A stretch of DNA of 64,000 nt from Blautia parvula (lineage in GTDB: Bacteria > Bacillota > Clostridia > Lachnospirales > Lachnospiraceae). Of the stretch, positions 24,617 through 33,702 are shown one piece after another. The first letter of the stretch is position 1, and every line of letters starts with the position of its first letter. The DNA is taken from NCBI RefSeq assembly GCF_020215665.1, contig NZ_CP084061.1, forward strand, positions 682,001 to 746,000, read 5' to 3'. The position numbers and the translations under genes were made by a program. The notes under the pieces were generated by a model. That model saw only the letters and a program-made list of their open reading frames with translations, had not been told where the DNA came from and did not search any database.

Positions 24617-26083
24617 ATGACGATTACACCAGACTGCAACACAATCCTGAAACTGGCAGAAAAATATTCCATTGTACCTGTATGCAGAGAAATCTATGCG
24701 GATGTTACAACACCTATTACGCTGCTCCGCAAACTTACAGGGTTCTCGAAAAGATACTATCTTCTGGAGAGTATCGAGGGCGGGGAGACTTGGGGAAGAT
24801 ATTCCTTTTTGGGATATGACCCGGTCATGCGGGTAACCTGCAGGGACCGCAAAGTATATATAGAAAAGCAGGGGAAGACAGAAACTGTGGAGACAGAAAA
24901 GCCTCTGCATGTACTGAGAGAAATCATGAAAGATTACAAGTCTCCGAGGCTTTCCGGTATGCCTCCGTTTACCGGCGGTTTTGTGGGATATTTCGCATAT
25001 TCCATGGTGGGCTATGCGGAACCGGTACTCAATATTAAAAAAGGCACATTTCCGGATTATGATGTGATGCTTTTTGACAAGGTGATCGCCTATGACCATC
25101 TGAAACAGAAAATCTGTATCATTGTCAATATGCGGACTGATAAAGTGATGGAGAATTATGGGGAAGCCACAGCGGAGATCGCCAGAATAGCCGGACTGAT
25201 CAAAAGTGCACCGGTGCCTGCCATAGCCGGTGAACCGGAGCAGATAGATTTCACCTGCAATGTAAGCAGAGAAGAATACTGCAGCATTGTGGAGAAAACG
25301 AAAGAATACATAAGAGACGGAGATATCTTCCAGGCTGTCATTTCCAGACAGTTCAGCAGCCCTATGAAGGGAAGTCTCCTGAATGCCTACCGGGTCCTGC
25401 GCACCACGAACCCGTCCCCATACATGGTATATCTCCACTTTGATGAGGAGGAGCTGATGAGTACCTCACCGGAAACACTGGTCCGTCTTCAGGACGGCAG
25501 ACTGACAACCTTCCCGGTGGCAGGCTCCAGACCAAGGGGCATGGATGCAGAGGAGGATGAAGCTCTTGAGAGGGACCTTCTGCAGGACGAAAAGGAGCTG
25601 TCAGAGCACAATATGCTGGTGGATCTGGGAAGAAACGACCTGGGACGTATCAGCCGGTTTGGCTCTGTGGAAGTGACGAAATACATGATGATTCACCGCT
25701 ACTCGAAAATTATGCACATCTGTTCCCAGGTGGAAGGTTCCATCCGGGAGGATAAGGATGCACTGGATGCCATTGAGGCTGTGCTTCCGGCAGGAACTCT
25801 TTCCGGAGCTCCGAAAATCAGAGCCTGTGAGATCATTGAGGAGCTGGAAAGCACAGAGAGAGGTGTATATGGCGGTGCCATCGGTTATTTGGATTTTGCC
25901 GGCAATCTGGACACCTGCATTGCCATCCGCATGGCAGTCAAAAAGGACGGAAAGGTCTATGTGCAGGCCGGCGGCGGAATTGTGGCAGACAGTGTACCGG
26001 AGCTTGAATATGAAGAATCGGCAAATAAAGCGGCAGCGGTTATGCAGGCCATCCAAAATGCCGGGGAGGTGGATGAGTTATGA
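24617..26083 (+). CDS. trpE: Anthranilate synthase component I
   Basis: 488 residues from the ATG at 24617, behind AGGGAGG; the longer open frame would begin inside the attenuator terminator and is not used. Catalyses chorismate + ammonia/glutamine to anthranilate. The N-terminal LLES in RYYLLESIEGGETWGRYSF is the tryptophan feedback-binding element of the family; the catalytic half carries FQAVISRQF, TSPETL, PVAGSRPRG, LVDLGRNDLGR and GTLSGAPK. It overlaps trpGD by 4 nt (ATGA), as expected for subunits of one complex. First gene of the T-box-controlled trp operon. Confidence 0.97.
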   Translation: MTITPDCNTILKLAEKYSIVPVCREIYADVTTPITLLRKLTGFSKRYYLLESIEGGETWGRYSFLGYDPVMRVTCRDRKVYIEKQGKTETVETEKPLHVLREIMKDYKSPRLSGMPPFTGGFVGYFAYSMVGYAEPVLNIKKGTFPDYDVMLFDKVIAYDHLKQKICIIVNMRTDKVMENYGEATAEIARIAGLIKSAPVPAIAGEPEQIDFTCNVSREEYCSIVEKTKEYIRDGDIFQAVISRQFSSPMKGSLLNAYRVLRTTNPSPYMVYLHFDEEELMSTSPETLVRLQDGRLTTFPVAGSRPRGMDAEEDEALERDLLQDEKELSEHNMLVDLGRNDLGRISRFGSVEVTKYMMIHRYSKIMHICSQVEGSIREDKDALDAIEAVLPAGTLSGAPKIRACEIIEELESTERGVYGGAIGYLDFAGNLDTCIAIRMAVKKDGKVYVQAGGGIVADSVPELEYEESANKAAAVMQAIQNAGEVDEL

Positions 26084-27684
26084 TAGCATTGATTGACAAT
26101 TACGACAGTTTTACTTACAACCTGGTACAGATGATAGGAACTATTAACCCTGACATCCGCGTGATCCGGAATGATGAGATGACAGTGGAGGAAATCGCCG
26201 CATTACAGCCTTCCCACATCATCCTCTCACCGGGACCCGGATACCCAAAAGATGCAGGCGTATGTGAAGCCGTCATTCAGAGACTGCAGGGCAGAGTTCC
26301 CATTCTGGGGGTCTGCCTGGGACATCAGGCAATCTGTGAGGTGTATGGTGCCAGGATCAGCCATGCCAGACATCTGATGCACGGCAAAAAAAGCAGGGTG
26401 CACATTCAGACGGAAAGCCCTGTCTTCGCAGGCATGGAGGAGGAGATTGACGCAGCCAGGTACCATTCCCTCATAGCAGAAGACGGTACCATCCCTGACT
26501 GTCTGCAGGTATTATCCACAGATGTGGAGAACGGGGAAATCATGGCAGTGGGCCACAGGGAATATCCGGTGTACGGACTCCAGTTCCATCCGGAATCCAT
26601 ACTCACACCAAAAGGAAAAAGCATAATGGAGAATTTTTTAAATATAAAAGCCGGAAGAGGAGATAAGATCATGATCAAAGAGGCAATTCACACACTGATG
26701 GACGGTAAGGATTTAAGCTATGAAGTGGCAAAGGCAGTTATGCACGAAATGATGGACGGCATTGCCACACAGGCCCAGATGGGAGCTTTTCTGGCTGCGC
26801 TGCGCATGCAGGGCGAGAGTATTGACGAGATTACGGCATTTGCTGAGGTCATGAGGGAAAAAGGAATTAAGATAAAGCCGGAGAGAGAGGTCATAGATAT
26901 TGTGGGAACCGGCGGAGATGAGGCGGGAACATTCAATATTTCCACAACTGCCGCATTTGTGGTTGCAGCAGGCGGTGTACCCGTGGCAAAACACGGAAAC
27001 CGCAGCGTATCCAGTAAAAGCGGTGCTGCGGATGTTCTGGAACATCTGGGCGCCAATGTGGCTCTGGATGCAAAGCAGAATGAGACGATCCTCAATAAGA
27101 CCGGCATGTGCTTCATGTTTGCACCTGTTTACCACTCCTCCATGAAATATGCCGCTCCGGTCAGAAAGGAGATGGGGGTCCGTACAGTCTTCAATATTTT
27201 GGGCCCTCTGTCCAATCCGGCAGCTGCCACCATGCAGCTTCTGGGTGTATATGACAAAAACCTGGTGGAGCCGCTGGCTAAGGTGCTGGGCAATCTGGGC
27301 GTGACAAGAGGTGTGGCCGTGTGCGGCGAAGATGGCCTGGATGAGATCACCCTGACCGGGGAAACTACAGTCTGCGAAATACGTTTCGGCGAGACTTCCT
27401 GCTACACCATTTCACCGGAACAGTTTGGCATGGAGCGCTGTGAGCTGGCCCAACTGGTGGGTGGTTCCCCTGCAGACAATGCCCAGATCACAAGAGACAT
27501 TTTATCAGGCCGTGAGACCGGTCCAAAGCGCGACGTGGTTCTTTTAAACGCGGGTATGAGTCTCTATCTGGGAATTGACGGCATTACTCTGCAGGAGGGT
27601 ATTAATATGGCAAGAGAGTTGATAGAGAGCGGAAAAGCGCAGGCGAAATTCGATGAGTTTGTTAAGGCCACAAGAGAACAGTAA
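26080..27684 (+). CDS. trpGD: Fused anthranilate synthase glutaminase and anthranilate phosphoribosyltransferase
   Basis: 534 residues. Residues 1-196 are the class I glutamine amidotransferase TrpG: LSPGPGYP, the nucleophile C79 in GVCLGHQ, and FHPES near 169-173 with the His and Glu of the triad. From M198 the sequence is a complete TrpD with the PRPP-binding DIVGTGGDEAGTFNIST and the KHGNRSVSSKSGAADVLE element. It supplies ammonia to TrpE and then converts anthranilate to phosphoribosyl anthranilate. The join keeps a Shine-Dalgarno and Met codon (26656-26673), evidence that two genes were joined. Such TrpG-TrpD fusions are known in enteric bacteria. Frame is continuous through the join. 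Confidence 0.95.
   Translation: MIALIDNYDSFTYNLVQMIGTINPDIRVIRNDEMTVEEIAALQPSHIILSPGPGYPKDAGVCEAVIQRLQGRVPILGVCLGHQAICEVYGARISHARHLMHGKKSRVHIQTESPVFAGMEEEIDAARYHSLIAEDGTIPDCLQVLSTDVENGEIMAVGHREYPVYGLQFHPESILTPKGKSIMENFLNIKAGRGDKIMIKEAIHTLMDGKDLSYEVAKAVMHEMMDGIATQAQMGAFLAALRMQGESIDEITAFAEVMREKGIKIKPEREVIDIVGTGGDEAGTFNISTTAAFVVAAGGVPVAKHGNRSVSSKSGAADVLEHLGANVALDAKQNETILNKTGMCFMFAPVYHSSMKYAAPVRKEMGVRTVFNILGPLSNPAAATMQLLGVYDKNLVEPLAKVLGNLGVTRGVAVCGEDGLDEITLTGETTVCEIRFGETSCYTISPEQFGMERCELAQLVGGSPADNAQITRDILSGRETGPKRDVVLLNAGMSLYLGIDGITLQEGINMARELIESGKAQAKFDEFVKATREQ
26656..26673 (+). promoter_or_regulatory. Internal ribosome binding site and start codon at the TrpG-TrpD join
   Basis: AGAGGAG (26656-26662), 8-nt spacing, then ATG at 26671, exactly where a separate TrpD would start. 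It may be a relic or may still give free TrpD. Confidence 0.6.
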
Positions 27685-27700
27685 AGGAGGGGACTGCAAA

Positions 27701-28498
27701 ATGATTCTGGAGCAGATAGCAAGAGATACAGAAATCCGCGTGACAAATCAGAAAAAGAAGGTTCCCCTCGGAACACTGAAAAAAGCCGCATACAGCATGG
27801 AGACAGAGACAGGATTTCCTTTTGAAAAAGCACTGGCAAAAGAAGGTCTCAGTTTCATTTGCGAGGTGAAAAAAGCGTCTCCCTCAAAGGGAATCATTGC
27901 AGAGGATTTTCCTTATCTGGATATTGCCAGGGAATATGAGGCAGCTGGGGCAGACGCCATTTCCTGTCTGACAGAGCCGAAATATTTTCTGGGCCGTGAC
28001 AGCTATCTGAAGGAAATCGCGGAAACTGTAAAGATCCCGGTTCTCAGGAAAGATTTTGTGGTGGAGGAATACCAGATTTATGAGGCAAAGGTCCTGGGAG
28101 CCGGCGCTGTGCTCCTGATCTGCGCCCTCATAGAACCGGAGCTTTTAAAGCGTTATATCCAGGTGTGCGACACCCTGGGGCTTTCCGCTTTGGTGGAGGC
28201 CCACGACGAGAAGGAAATCTCCCATGCTGTGTGGGCGGGAGCCAGAGTCATTGGCGTAAATAACCGCAACCTGAAAGATTTTAGTGTAGATGTGGGAAAC
28301 AGCACAAAGCTTCGCGCTCTGGCGCCGAAAGAAGTCCTGTTCGTGGCAGAGAGCGGTATCAAGGGACCTGAGGACATTGCTCGTTTAAAAGAAAATGAAG
28401 TGGATGCGGTGCTGATCGGTGAGACACTGATGAAGAGCAGAGACAAGAAAAAAATGCTCTCTTACCTAAAAGGGGAGGGAACATCCGATGGGCAGTAA
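27701..28498 (+). CDS. trpC: Indole-3-glycerol phosphate synthase
   Basis: 265 residues from the ATG at 27701 behind AAAGGAGGGG; an earlier in-frame start lies inside trpGD. TIM-barrel enzyme closing the indole ring from carboxyphenylamino-deoxyribulose phosphate. Family motifs: EVKKASPSKG with the catalytic Lys, LRKDFVVEEYQ, GVNNRNLKDF and VAESGI. It overlaps trpF by 11 nt, so translation is coupled. Confidence 0.97.
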   Translation: MILEQIARDTEIRVTNQKKKVPLGTLKKAAYSMETETGFPFEKALAKEGLSFICEVKKASPSKGIIAEDFPYLDIAREYEAAGADAISCLTEPKYFLGRDSYLKEIAETVKIPVLRKDFVVEEYQIYEAKVLGAGAVLLICALIEPELLKRYIQVCDTLGLSALVEAHDEKEISHAVWAGARVIGVNNRNLKDFSVDVGNSTKLRALAPKEVLFVAESGIKGPEDIARLKENEVDAVLIGETLMKSRDKKKMLSYLKGEGTSDGQ

Positions 28499-29147
28499 AG
28501 TGAAGATCTGCGGTCTTGTAAGGCCGGAGGATATTGAAACGGCAAATCTGTGCCGGCCGGATTATATCGGATTCGTCTTTGCGGACAGCCGGCGCCGGGT
28601 TTCGATAGAGCAGGCGGAGTGTTTGAGAGCAGGACTGGCGGACGGGATTCTGGCAGTCGGTGTCTTTGTAAACGCCCCGGCACAGGAAGCGGCCCGGATC
28701 GCCGAAAAGGGGATCATAGATATCATTCAGCTTCATGGAGATGAGGATGAAGCCTATATTCGAACTATAAAAAAATATACCCGGAAACCGGTCATAAAAG
28801 CTGTCCGTGTACAGAGCCGAGAACAGATTCTAAAGGCCGAAGAACTGCCCTGTGAATATCTGCTTCTCGATACATATACAAAGGGGCAGTATGGCGGAAG
28901 CGGAAAAGGGTTTGACCTGTCCCTGATTCCAAGCCTCAAAAGACCTTTTTTTCTGGCCGGCGGCCTGAATGCTGAAAATGTATCAGGTGCACTGAGAGAA
29001 AGCGGCGCGTTTGCCGCAGATGTAAGCAGTGCGGTTGAGACAGGAGGATATAAGGACAGGGAAAAGGTTGAGGCATTTATCCGGGCAGTACGGGAGCAGC
29101 AGACAGATACCTGCCGCCACTATTCTTTTGCACGGTCAGCGCAGTAA
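28488..29147 (+). CDS. trpF: Phosphoribosylanthranilate isomerase
   Basis: 219 residues, a TIM barrel. Signature KICGL with the catalytic Cys near the N-terminus, then DYIGFVFADSRR, GVFVN, IIQLHGDED, LLDTY and the phosphate-binding FLAGGLNAENV. It isomerises PRA to CdRP between TrpD and TrpC. The start is inside the end of trpC and is preceded by AGGGGAGGG. A C-terminal tail of about 20 residues extends beyond the usual end of the barrel. A 60-nt gap follows before trpB. Confidence 0.96.
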   Translation: MGSKVKICGLVRPEDIETANLCRPDYIGFVFADSRRRVSIEQAECLRAGLADGILAVGVFVNAPAQEAARIAEKGIIDIIQLHGDEDEAYIRTIKKYTRKPVIKAVRVQSREQILKAEELPCEYLLLDTYTKGQYGGSGKGFDLSLIPSLKRPFFLAGGLNAENVSGALRESGAFAADVSSAVETGGYKDREKVEAFIRAVREQQTDTCRHYSFARSAQ

Positions 29148-29207
29148 ATGCGCAGACCTGACTGAACAGTTACAAAGGATCAATCATATAAGGAAGAGGA
29201 TGAAGAG

Positions 29208-30392
29208 ATGAGTAAAGGAAGATTTGGTAATTACGGAGGGCAGTACATTCCGGAGACACTTATGAACGCAGTACATGAACTGGAGGAGGCATATGAAAAA
29301 TACAGCAAAGACCCGGAGTTTAACAGGGAACTGGACGATCTGCTGAAAAATTATGCCGGACGTCCTTCCCTGCTGTATTATGCAGAGAAGATGACAAAAG
29401 ATCTGGGAGGCGCTAAGATCTATCTGAAGCGGGAGGATTTAAATCACACAGGTTCCCACAAGATCAACAATGTCCTGGGACAGGTGCTCCTTGCCAAAAA
29501 GATGGGCAAAACAAGAGTCATCGCTGAGACGGGAGCAGGACAGCACGGGGTTGCCACAGCTACGGCAGCAGCACTTATGGGGCTTGAATGTGAAGTCTTC
29601 ATGGGACGCGAGGACACGGACCGCCAGGCTTTGAATGTATACCGCATGGAACTTCTGGGGGCGAAGGTACACCCTGTTGACAGCGGCACCGCGACTTTGA
29701 AGGATGCGGTAAATGAGACCATGAGGGAATGGACCAGAAGGATGGATGACACCCTGTATGTGCTGGGGTCTGTTATGGGGCCTCACCCCTTCCCCATGAT
29801 TGTCCGCGATTTCCAGAAAATCATCGGAAAAGAGATCAAGGAGCAGCTGCAGGAAAAGGAAGGCAGACTTCCGGATGCTGTGATCGCCTGTGTGGGCGGC
29901 GGCAGCAATGCCATGGGAGCCTTTTATGAATTTATCCGGGAGGAGCAGGTACAGCTTATCGGATGTGAAGCGGCAGGCCTTGGCGTGGATACAGAAAAGC
30001 ATGCTGCCACCATCGCCAGAGGTTCAGAAGGTGTCTTCCACGGCATGAAATCCCTGTTCTGCCAGGATGCGTACGGACAGATCGCGCCGGTATATTCCAT
30101 CTCCGCGGGGCTTGATTACCCCGGCATCGGACCGGAACACGCCAATTTGAATGAGACAGGCAGAGCAGAATATGTGCCGATCACAGACGTGGAGGCAGTG
30201 GAGGCATTTGAATACCTCTCAAGGACCGAGGGCATTATCCCGGCCATAGAAAGCGCCCATGCAGTGGCATACGCAAGAAAACTGGCACCGACTATGGACA
30301 AAGATAAAATCATTGTTGTAAATATTTCCGGCAGAGGCGATAAGGATGTGGCTGCCATAGCACGATACAGAGGAGTGGAGATCTATGAATAA
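29208..30392 (+). CDS. trpB: Tryptophan synthase beta subunit
   Basis: 394 residues, usual length for TrpB1. PLP lysine in [10 protein letters not shown], glycine-rich phosphate loop [10 protein letters not shown], and [13 protein letters not shown]. Condenses indole and serine. The N-terminal [13 protein letters not shown] is typical of the operonic TrpB that pairs with TrpA. Start behind AGGAAGAGG. It overlaps trpA by 8 nt. Confidence 0.98.
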   Translation: MSKGRFGNYGGQYIPETLMNAVHELEEAYEKYSKDPEFNRELDDLLKNYAGRPSLLYYAEKMTKDLGGAKIYLKREDLNHTGSHKINNVLGQVLLAKKMGKTRVIAETGAGQHGVATATAAALMGLECEVFMGREDTDRQALNVYRMELLGAKVHPVDSGTATLKDAVNETMREWTRRMDDTLYVLGSVMGPHPFPMIVRDFQKIIGKEIKEQLQEKEGRLPDAVIACVGGGSNAMGAFYEFIREEQVQLIGCEAAGLGVDTEKHAATIARGSEGVFHGMKSLFCQDAYGQIAPVYSISAGLDYPGIGPEHANLNETGRAEYVPITDVEAVEAFEYLSRTEGIIPAIESAHAVAYARKLAPTMDKDKIIVVNISGRGDKDVAAIARYRGVEIYE

Positions 30393-31167
30393 AATACAGC
30401 AGGCATTTGAAAACAAAAAAGCATTTATTCCCTTTATCACAGGCGGGGACCCCACGCTTGACGTGACAGAGCAGCTTCTGTACGCCATGGAGTCGGCAGG
30501 GGCTGACCTGATCGAGATCGGCATACCGTTTTCCGATCCCACAGCGGAAGGCCCTGTGATCCAGGAGGCCAACGAGAGAGCTCTGAAAGCGGGATGCACC
30601 ACAGATAAATTGTTTGACATGATACAAAGGGCGAGAAAGAAAGTCACTGTGCCTATCGTATTTCTGACTTACGTGAATCCTATTTTTACATACGGCAAGG
30701 AGCGCTTCATGAAAAGATGTGTGGAGTGCGGGATAGACGGCATCATTGTTCCGGATATGCCCTATGAGGAAAGACAGGAGCTGGCACCTGCCTGCGACGC
30801 CTACGGGATTGATATCATCCCCCTCATAGCGCCCACGTCAAAGGACCGCATCACCATGATCGCAAAGGCAGCAAAAGGCTATATCTACTGTGTCTCCTCC
30901 TTGGGAGTGACCGGGGTGAGAAGTGAGATCAGGACAGACATCGGTGCCATGGTGGAGCTGGTCCGTCAGGCTACGGATGTACCGTGCGCAGTGGGGTTCG
31001 GAATATCTACCCCCGAGCAGGCGTATCACATGGCAAAGGTTTCAGACGGAGCCATCGTGGGTTCTGCAATTGTTAAAATTGTGGCAAAATACGGAAAAGA
31101 TTGTGTGCCTTATGTGGCTCAGTATGTAAAAGAAATGAAGGCGGCAGTGGACCGGGCAAAGGGTTGA
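30385..31167 (+). CDS. trpA: Tryptophan synthase alpha subunit
   Basis: 260 residues, TIM barrel cleaving indole-3-glycerol phosphate and channelling indole to TrpB. The catalytic Glu is in [11 protein letters not shown]. The second catalytic acid (Asp60 of the Salmonella enzyme, in PLADGP) is Glu here: the segment reads PTAEGP. The substitution keeps an acid and I believe it recurs in clostridial relatives, so the enzyme is probably active. The phosphate-binding end reads [10 protein letters not shown] and GSAIV. Last gene of the trp operon, followed by a terminator. Confidence 0.95.
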   Translation: MNKIQQAFENKKAFIPFITGGDPTLDVTEQLLYAMESAGADLIEIGIPFSDPTAEGPVIQEANERALKAGCTTDKLFDMIQRARKKVTVPIVFLTYVNPIFTYGKERFMKRCVECGIDGIIVPDMPYEERQELAPACDAYGIDIIPLIAPTSKDRITMIAKAAKGYIYCVSSLGVTGVRSEIRTDIGAMVELVRQATDVPCAVGFGISTPEQAYHMAKVSDGAIVGSAIVKIVAKYGKDCVPYVAQYVKEMKAAVDRAKG

Positions 31168-31174
31168 AAACAGC

Positions 31175-31204
31175 GGAGGATGGGCAGTTCCATCCTCCCT
31201 TTTT
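31175..31204 (+). terminator. Terminator of the trp operon
   Basis: GGAGGATGG (31175-31183) pairs with CCATCCTCC (31190-31198), followed by CTTTTT. Confidence 0.93.
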
Positions 31205-31299
31205 ATGCAGAAAAATCCATATGGCGGAACATTACCTGCGCGTATTATGCAAGTCTGACAAAAAACATACACAATAATTAAATATTTCACAAATTCTTG

Positions 31300-31328
31300 T
31301 TGAAAAATTCCCGGAAAAAGGGTACAAT
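31300..31328 (+). promoter_or_regulatory. Promoter of the decarboxylase operon
   Basis: -35 TTGAAA (31300-31305), 17-nt spacer, -10 TACAAT (31323-31328). The transcript would carry a leader of about 130 nt. Confidence 0.7.
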
Positions 31329-31336
31329 TATAATCG

Positions 31337-31393
31337 GCAGAAATTGGTTTTGTCTTTTAACTCAACAAAGTAAAACCAGGAGGCGATTTCTGC
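31337..31393 (+). promoter_or_regulatory. Structured leader of the decarboxylase operon
   Basis: GCAGAAAT (31337-31344) pairs with ATTTCTGC (31386-31393) and GGTTTT (31347-31352) with AAAACC (31372-31377). The fold encloses the AGGAGG (31378-31383) of the short ORF that follows, so it could gate its translation. No known riboswitch class recognised. Confidence 0.5.
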
Positions 31394-31444
31394 ATGAAAG
31401 CCGGATTATCACGCAGATTTTTCGTGCAGAATCCAGGTAAATAA
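31394..31444 (+). CDS. Short leader ORF (16 residues), candidate
   Basis: ATG at 31394 lies 10 nt after a full AGGAGG and opens a 16-codon frame, MKAGLSRRFFVQNPGK, ending in TAA at 31442-31444, 21 nt before the carboxyltransferase gene. The same bases can form a second hairpin (GGATT/AATCC and CACG/CGTG). It is too short for homology arguments; the ribosome binding site is the main support. Confidence 0.4.
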   Translation: MKAGLSRRFFVQNPGK

Positions 31445-31465
31445 TAAAAAATGGAGGGCTGATAA

Positions 31466-32902
31466 ATGAGTAATACAGCACAAAGCTTGGCAAGTAAAAG
31501 AATTGCTTCTTTACTTGATGAGAACAGTTTTGTTGAAATCGGCGGCTGTGTCACAGCCAGAAACACAGATTTCAACTTATCTGAAAAGGAAACACCGGCA
31601 GACGGTGTCATCACCGGTTACGGTGTCATTGACGGCAGCCTGGTGTATGTGTACAGCCAGGATGCTTCCGTTCTGAACGGAACCATCGGTGAAATGCATG
31701 CCAAAAAGATTGTCAGACTTTACGACCTGGCAATGAAGACAGGCGCTCCGGTGATCGGACTTGTGGACTGTGCAGGTCTGAGACTGCAGGAAGCTACAGA
31801 CGCACTGAATGCTTTTGGCGAAATTTACACCAAACAGGTTATGGCGTCAGGTGTGATTCCGCAGATCACAGGTATCTTCGGGACCTGCGGCGGCGGTCTT
31901 GCAATCGTTCCGGCTCTTACCGATTTCACCTTCATGGAGGAGAAGAGCGGTAAACTGTTTGTAAACTCCCCCAACGCTTTAGAGGGAAATGAAATTTCCA
32001 AATGTGATACATCCAGCGCAAAATACCAGAGCGAAGAGGCTGGCCTGGTAGATGTTCTGGGAAGTGAGGAGGAAATCCTTGCACAGATGAGACTGCTGAT
32101 ATCTATGCTGCCTTCCAACTACGAAGACAATTCTTCCTATGAAGACTGCACTGATGATCTGAACCGTGTATGCCCGGAACTGGAAAACTGTGTTGGTGAT
32201 ACTGCCATTGCTCTTTCCCAGATCGCGGACAACAATGAGTTCTTTGAGGTAAAAGCTGCATACGCAAAAGACATGGTGACAGGCTTCATCCGTCTGAACG
32301 GCGCTACTGTGGGCTGCGTTGCCAACAGAAGCGAGGTTTACAACGATGAAGGGGAGAAGACAGAGTCCTTTGACAAGGTTCTCTCTGTAAGAGGATGCAA
32401 GAAAGCAGCAGATTTCGTTAAATTCTGTGACGCTTTTGAAATTCCGGTACTGTCTCTGACAAATGTAAAAGGCTACAAAGCTACAAAATGCTCAGAAGCC
32501 AACATTGCCAAGGCAGCGGCACAGCTTACTTACGCATTTACAAATGCAACCGTACCGAAGGTGAACATCGTGATCGGTGAAGCGTTCGGAAGTGCATATC
32601 TGGCAATGAACAGCAAATCCACAGGAGCGGACATGGTATTTGCATGGCCGGGCGCTCAGATCGGTATGATGGACGCGCGTCTTGCAGCTAAGATCATGTA
32701 TGCAGACAGCGATGCTGCTACGATCAATGAAAAGGCCGCTGAATATGCTGACTTACAGTCAAGCGCAATGGCTGCTGCCAAGAGAGGTTATGTGGATTCC
32801 ATCATCGAGGCAGAAGATACAAGAAAATATGTGATTGGTGCTTTTGAAATGTTATTCACAAAGAGAGAAGATCGTCCCAGCAAGAAACACGGCACGGTTT
32901 AG
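31466..32902 (+). CDS. Acyl-CoA carboxyltransferase subunit of a biotin-dependent decarboxylase (MmdA/12S-like)
   Basis: 478 residues, two crotonase-like halves as in methylmalonyl-CoA decarboxylase alpha and the transcarboxylase 12S subunit, but shorter than those (about 510-525). Motifs: GTCGGGLAIVPALTDF in the N half and GEAFGSAYLAMNSK plus FAWPGAQIGMM in the C half, the expected oxyanion and acyl-CoA regions. Role: transfer CO2 from an acyl-CoA (or a related donor) to biotin on the carrier encoded two genes downstream. It leads an operon with an OadG-like anchor, a biotin carrier, an OadB-type pump and an OadA-type carboxyltransferase. The acyl-CoA substrate cannot be named. Start behind GGAGGG. 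Confidence 0.88.
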   Translation: MSNTAQSLASKRIASLLDENSFVEIGGCVTARNTDFNLSEKETPADGVITGYGVIDGSLVYVYSQDASVLNGTIGEMHAKKIVRLYDLAMKTGAPVIGLVDCAGLRLQEATDALNAFGEIYTKQVMASGVIPQITGIFGTCGGGLAIVPALTDFTFMEEKSGKLFVNSPNALEGNEISKCDTSSAKYQSEEAGLVDVLGSEEEILAQMRLLISMLPSNYEDNSSYEDCTDDLNRVCPELENCVGDTAIALSQIADNNEFFEVKAAYAKDMVTGFIRLNGATVGCVANRSEVYNDEGEKTESFDKVLSVRGCKKAADFVKFCDAFEIPVLSLTNVKGYKATKCSEANIAKAAAQLTYAFTNATVPKVNIVIGEAFGSAYLAMNSKSTGADMVFAWPGAQIGMMDARLAAKIMYADSDAATINEKAAEYADLQSSAMAAAKRGYVDSIIEAEDTRKYVIGAFEMLFTKREDRPSKKHGTV

Positions 32903-32916
32903 GCGAGGTGAATCAT

Positions 32917-33684
32917 ATGAAGCAGACATGGAAAAAATTAATTGGTTTAATCCTGATCGGAGTATGCGTCCTGGCTATGACAGCCTGCGGCAGCAGCAAA
33001 GACTCCACAGGCGGTTTGAAAAAGCTGGACGATGCCACCGTTGACTCTCTGGTGGAGAGCTTCGGAAGTGTTGTCGGCAACATTGCCAATCTGGATGAGG
33101 AATCCATCGCAAGCCTGATGGAAGGTGACGATGCCTTCAGTGCTTCCGCAGCCAGCGCATGGGACGGAGCCGGAGAAGATCTGGGAACATATGTTGAGAC
33201 AACCAAGGGCGAGGTGGAGGACAAAGACGGCAGCTATATTCTTACGCTGACCTGTACTTTTGAGAAACGCAGTGCAGACTGCATCTTTACTTTGGACAAA
33301 AACGGCAATCCTCTCAGCGTGACTATTGACCCGCAGTACTCAATGGGCGAAAAAATGGCACAGGCAGGACAGAATACACTTCTGGGTGTTGGTACTGTTT
33401 TTGTAATGCTTATCTTCCTGTGCTTTGTTATTTCCTTAATGAAATACATTCCGGGCTTTGTAGAGTCCTTTGGCAAGAAGAAAGCTGTTCCGGAAGAGAT
33501 TCAAGTTCCGGCTGCCCCGGCTGCTCCTGTTATTCCTGAAGCAGCGGAAGAAGAGGTTGTGGATGACGGTGAGCTGATTGCAGTCATTGCAGCGGCGATC
33601 GCAGCATCTGAAAATACATCTACAGACAGTTTTGTAGTTCGTTCCATCAGAAAATCAACAAAAAGAAATTGGCAGAGAGCCTAA
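32917..33684 (+). CDS. OadG-family subunit with lipoprotein-type N-terminus
   Basis: 255 residues from the ATG at 32917 (GAGGTG upstream; the in-frame GTG at 32908 is less likely). It begins with a lipoprotein signal (KKLIGLILIGVCVLAMTAC, lipobox MTAC) and a soluble domain of about 120 residues outside the membrane. A transmembrane helix follows (GVGTVFVMLIFLCFVISLMK), then a Pro/Ala linker and a cytoplasmic tail ending in SFVVRSIRKSTKRNW. The last parts match the OadG/gamma or delta subunit that joins the pump to the carboxyltransferase; the extracytoplasmic lipoprotein domain is an addition to the textbook small OadG. It sits between the carboxyltransferase and biotin carrier genes. Confidence 0.85.
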   Translation: MKQTWKKLIGLILIGVCVLAMTACGSSKDSTGGLKKLDDATVDSLVESFGSVVGNIANLDEESIASLMEGDDAFSASAASAWDGAGEDLGTYVETTKGEVEDKDGSYILTLTCTFEKRSADCIFTLDKNGNPLSVTIDPQYSMGEKMAQAGQNTLLGVGTVFVMLIFLCFVISLMKYIPGFVESFGKKKAVPEEIQVPAAPAAPVIPEAAEEEVVDDGELIAVIAAAIAASENTSTDSFVVRSIRKSTKRNWQRA

Positions 33685-33702
33685 TCACAGGAGGAAATGG
33701 TT

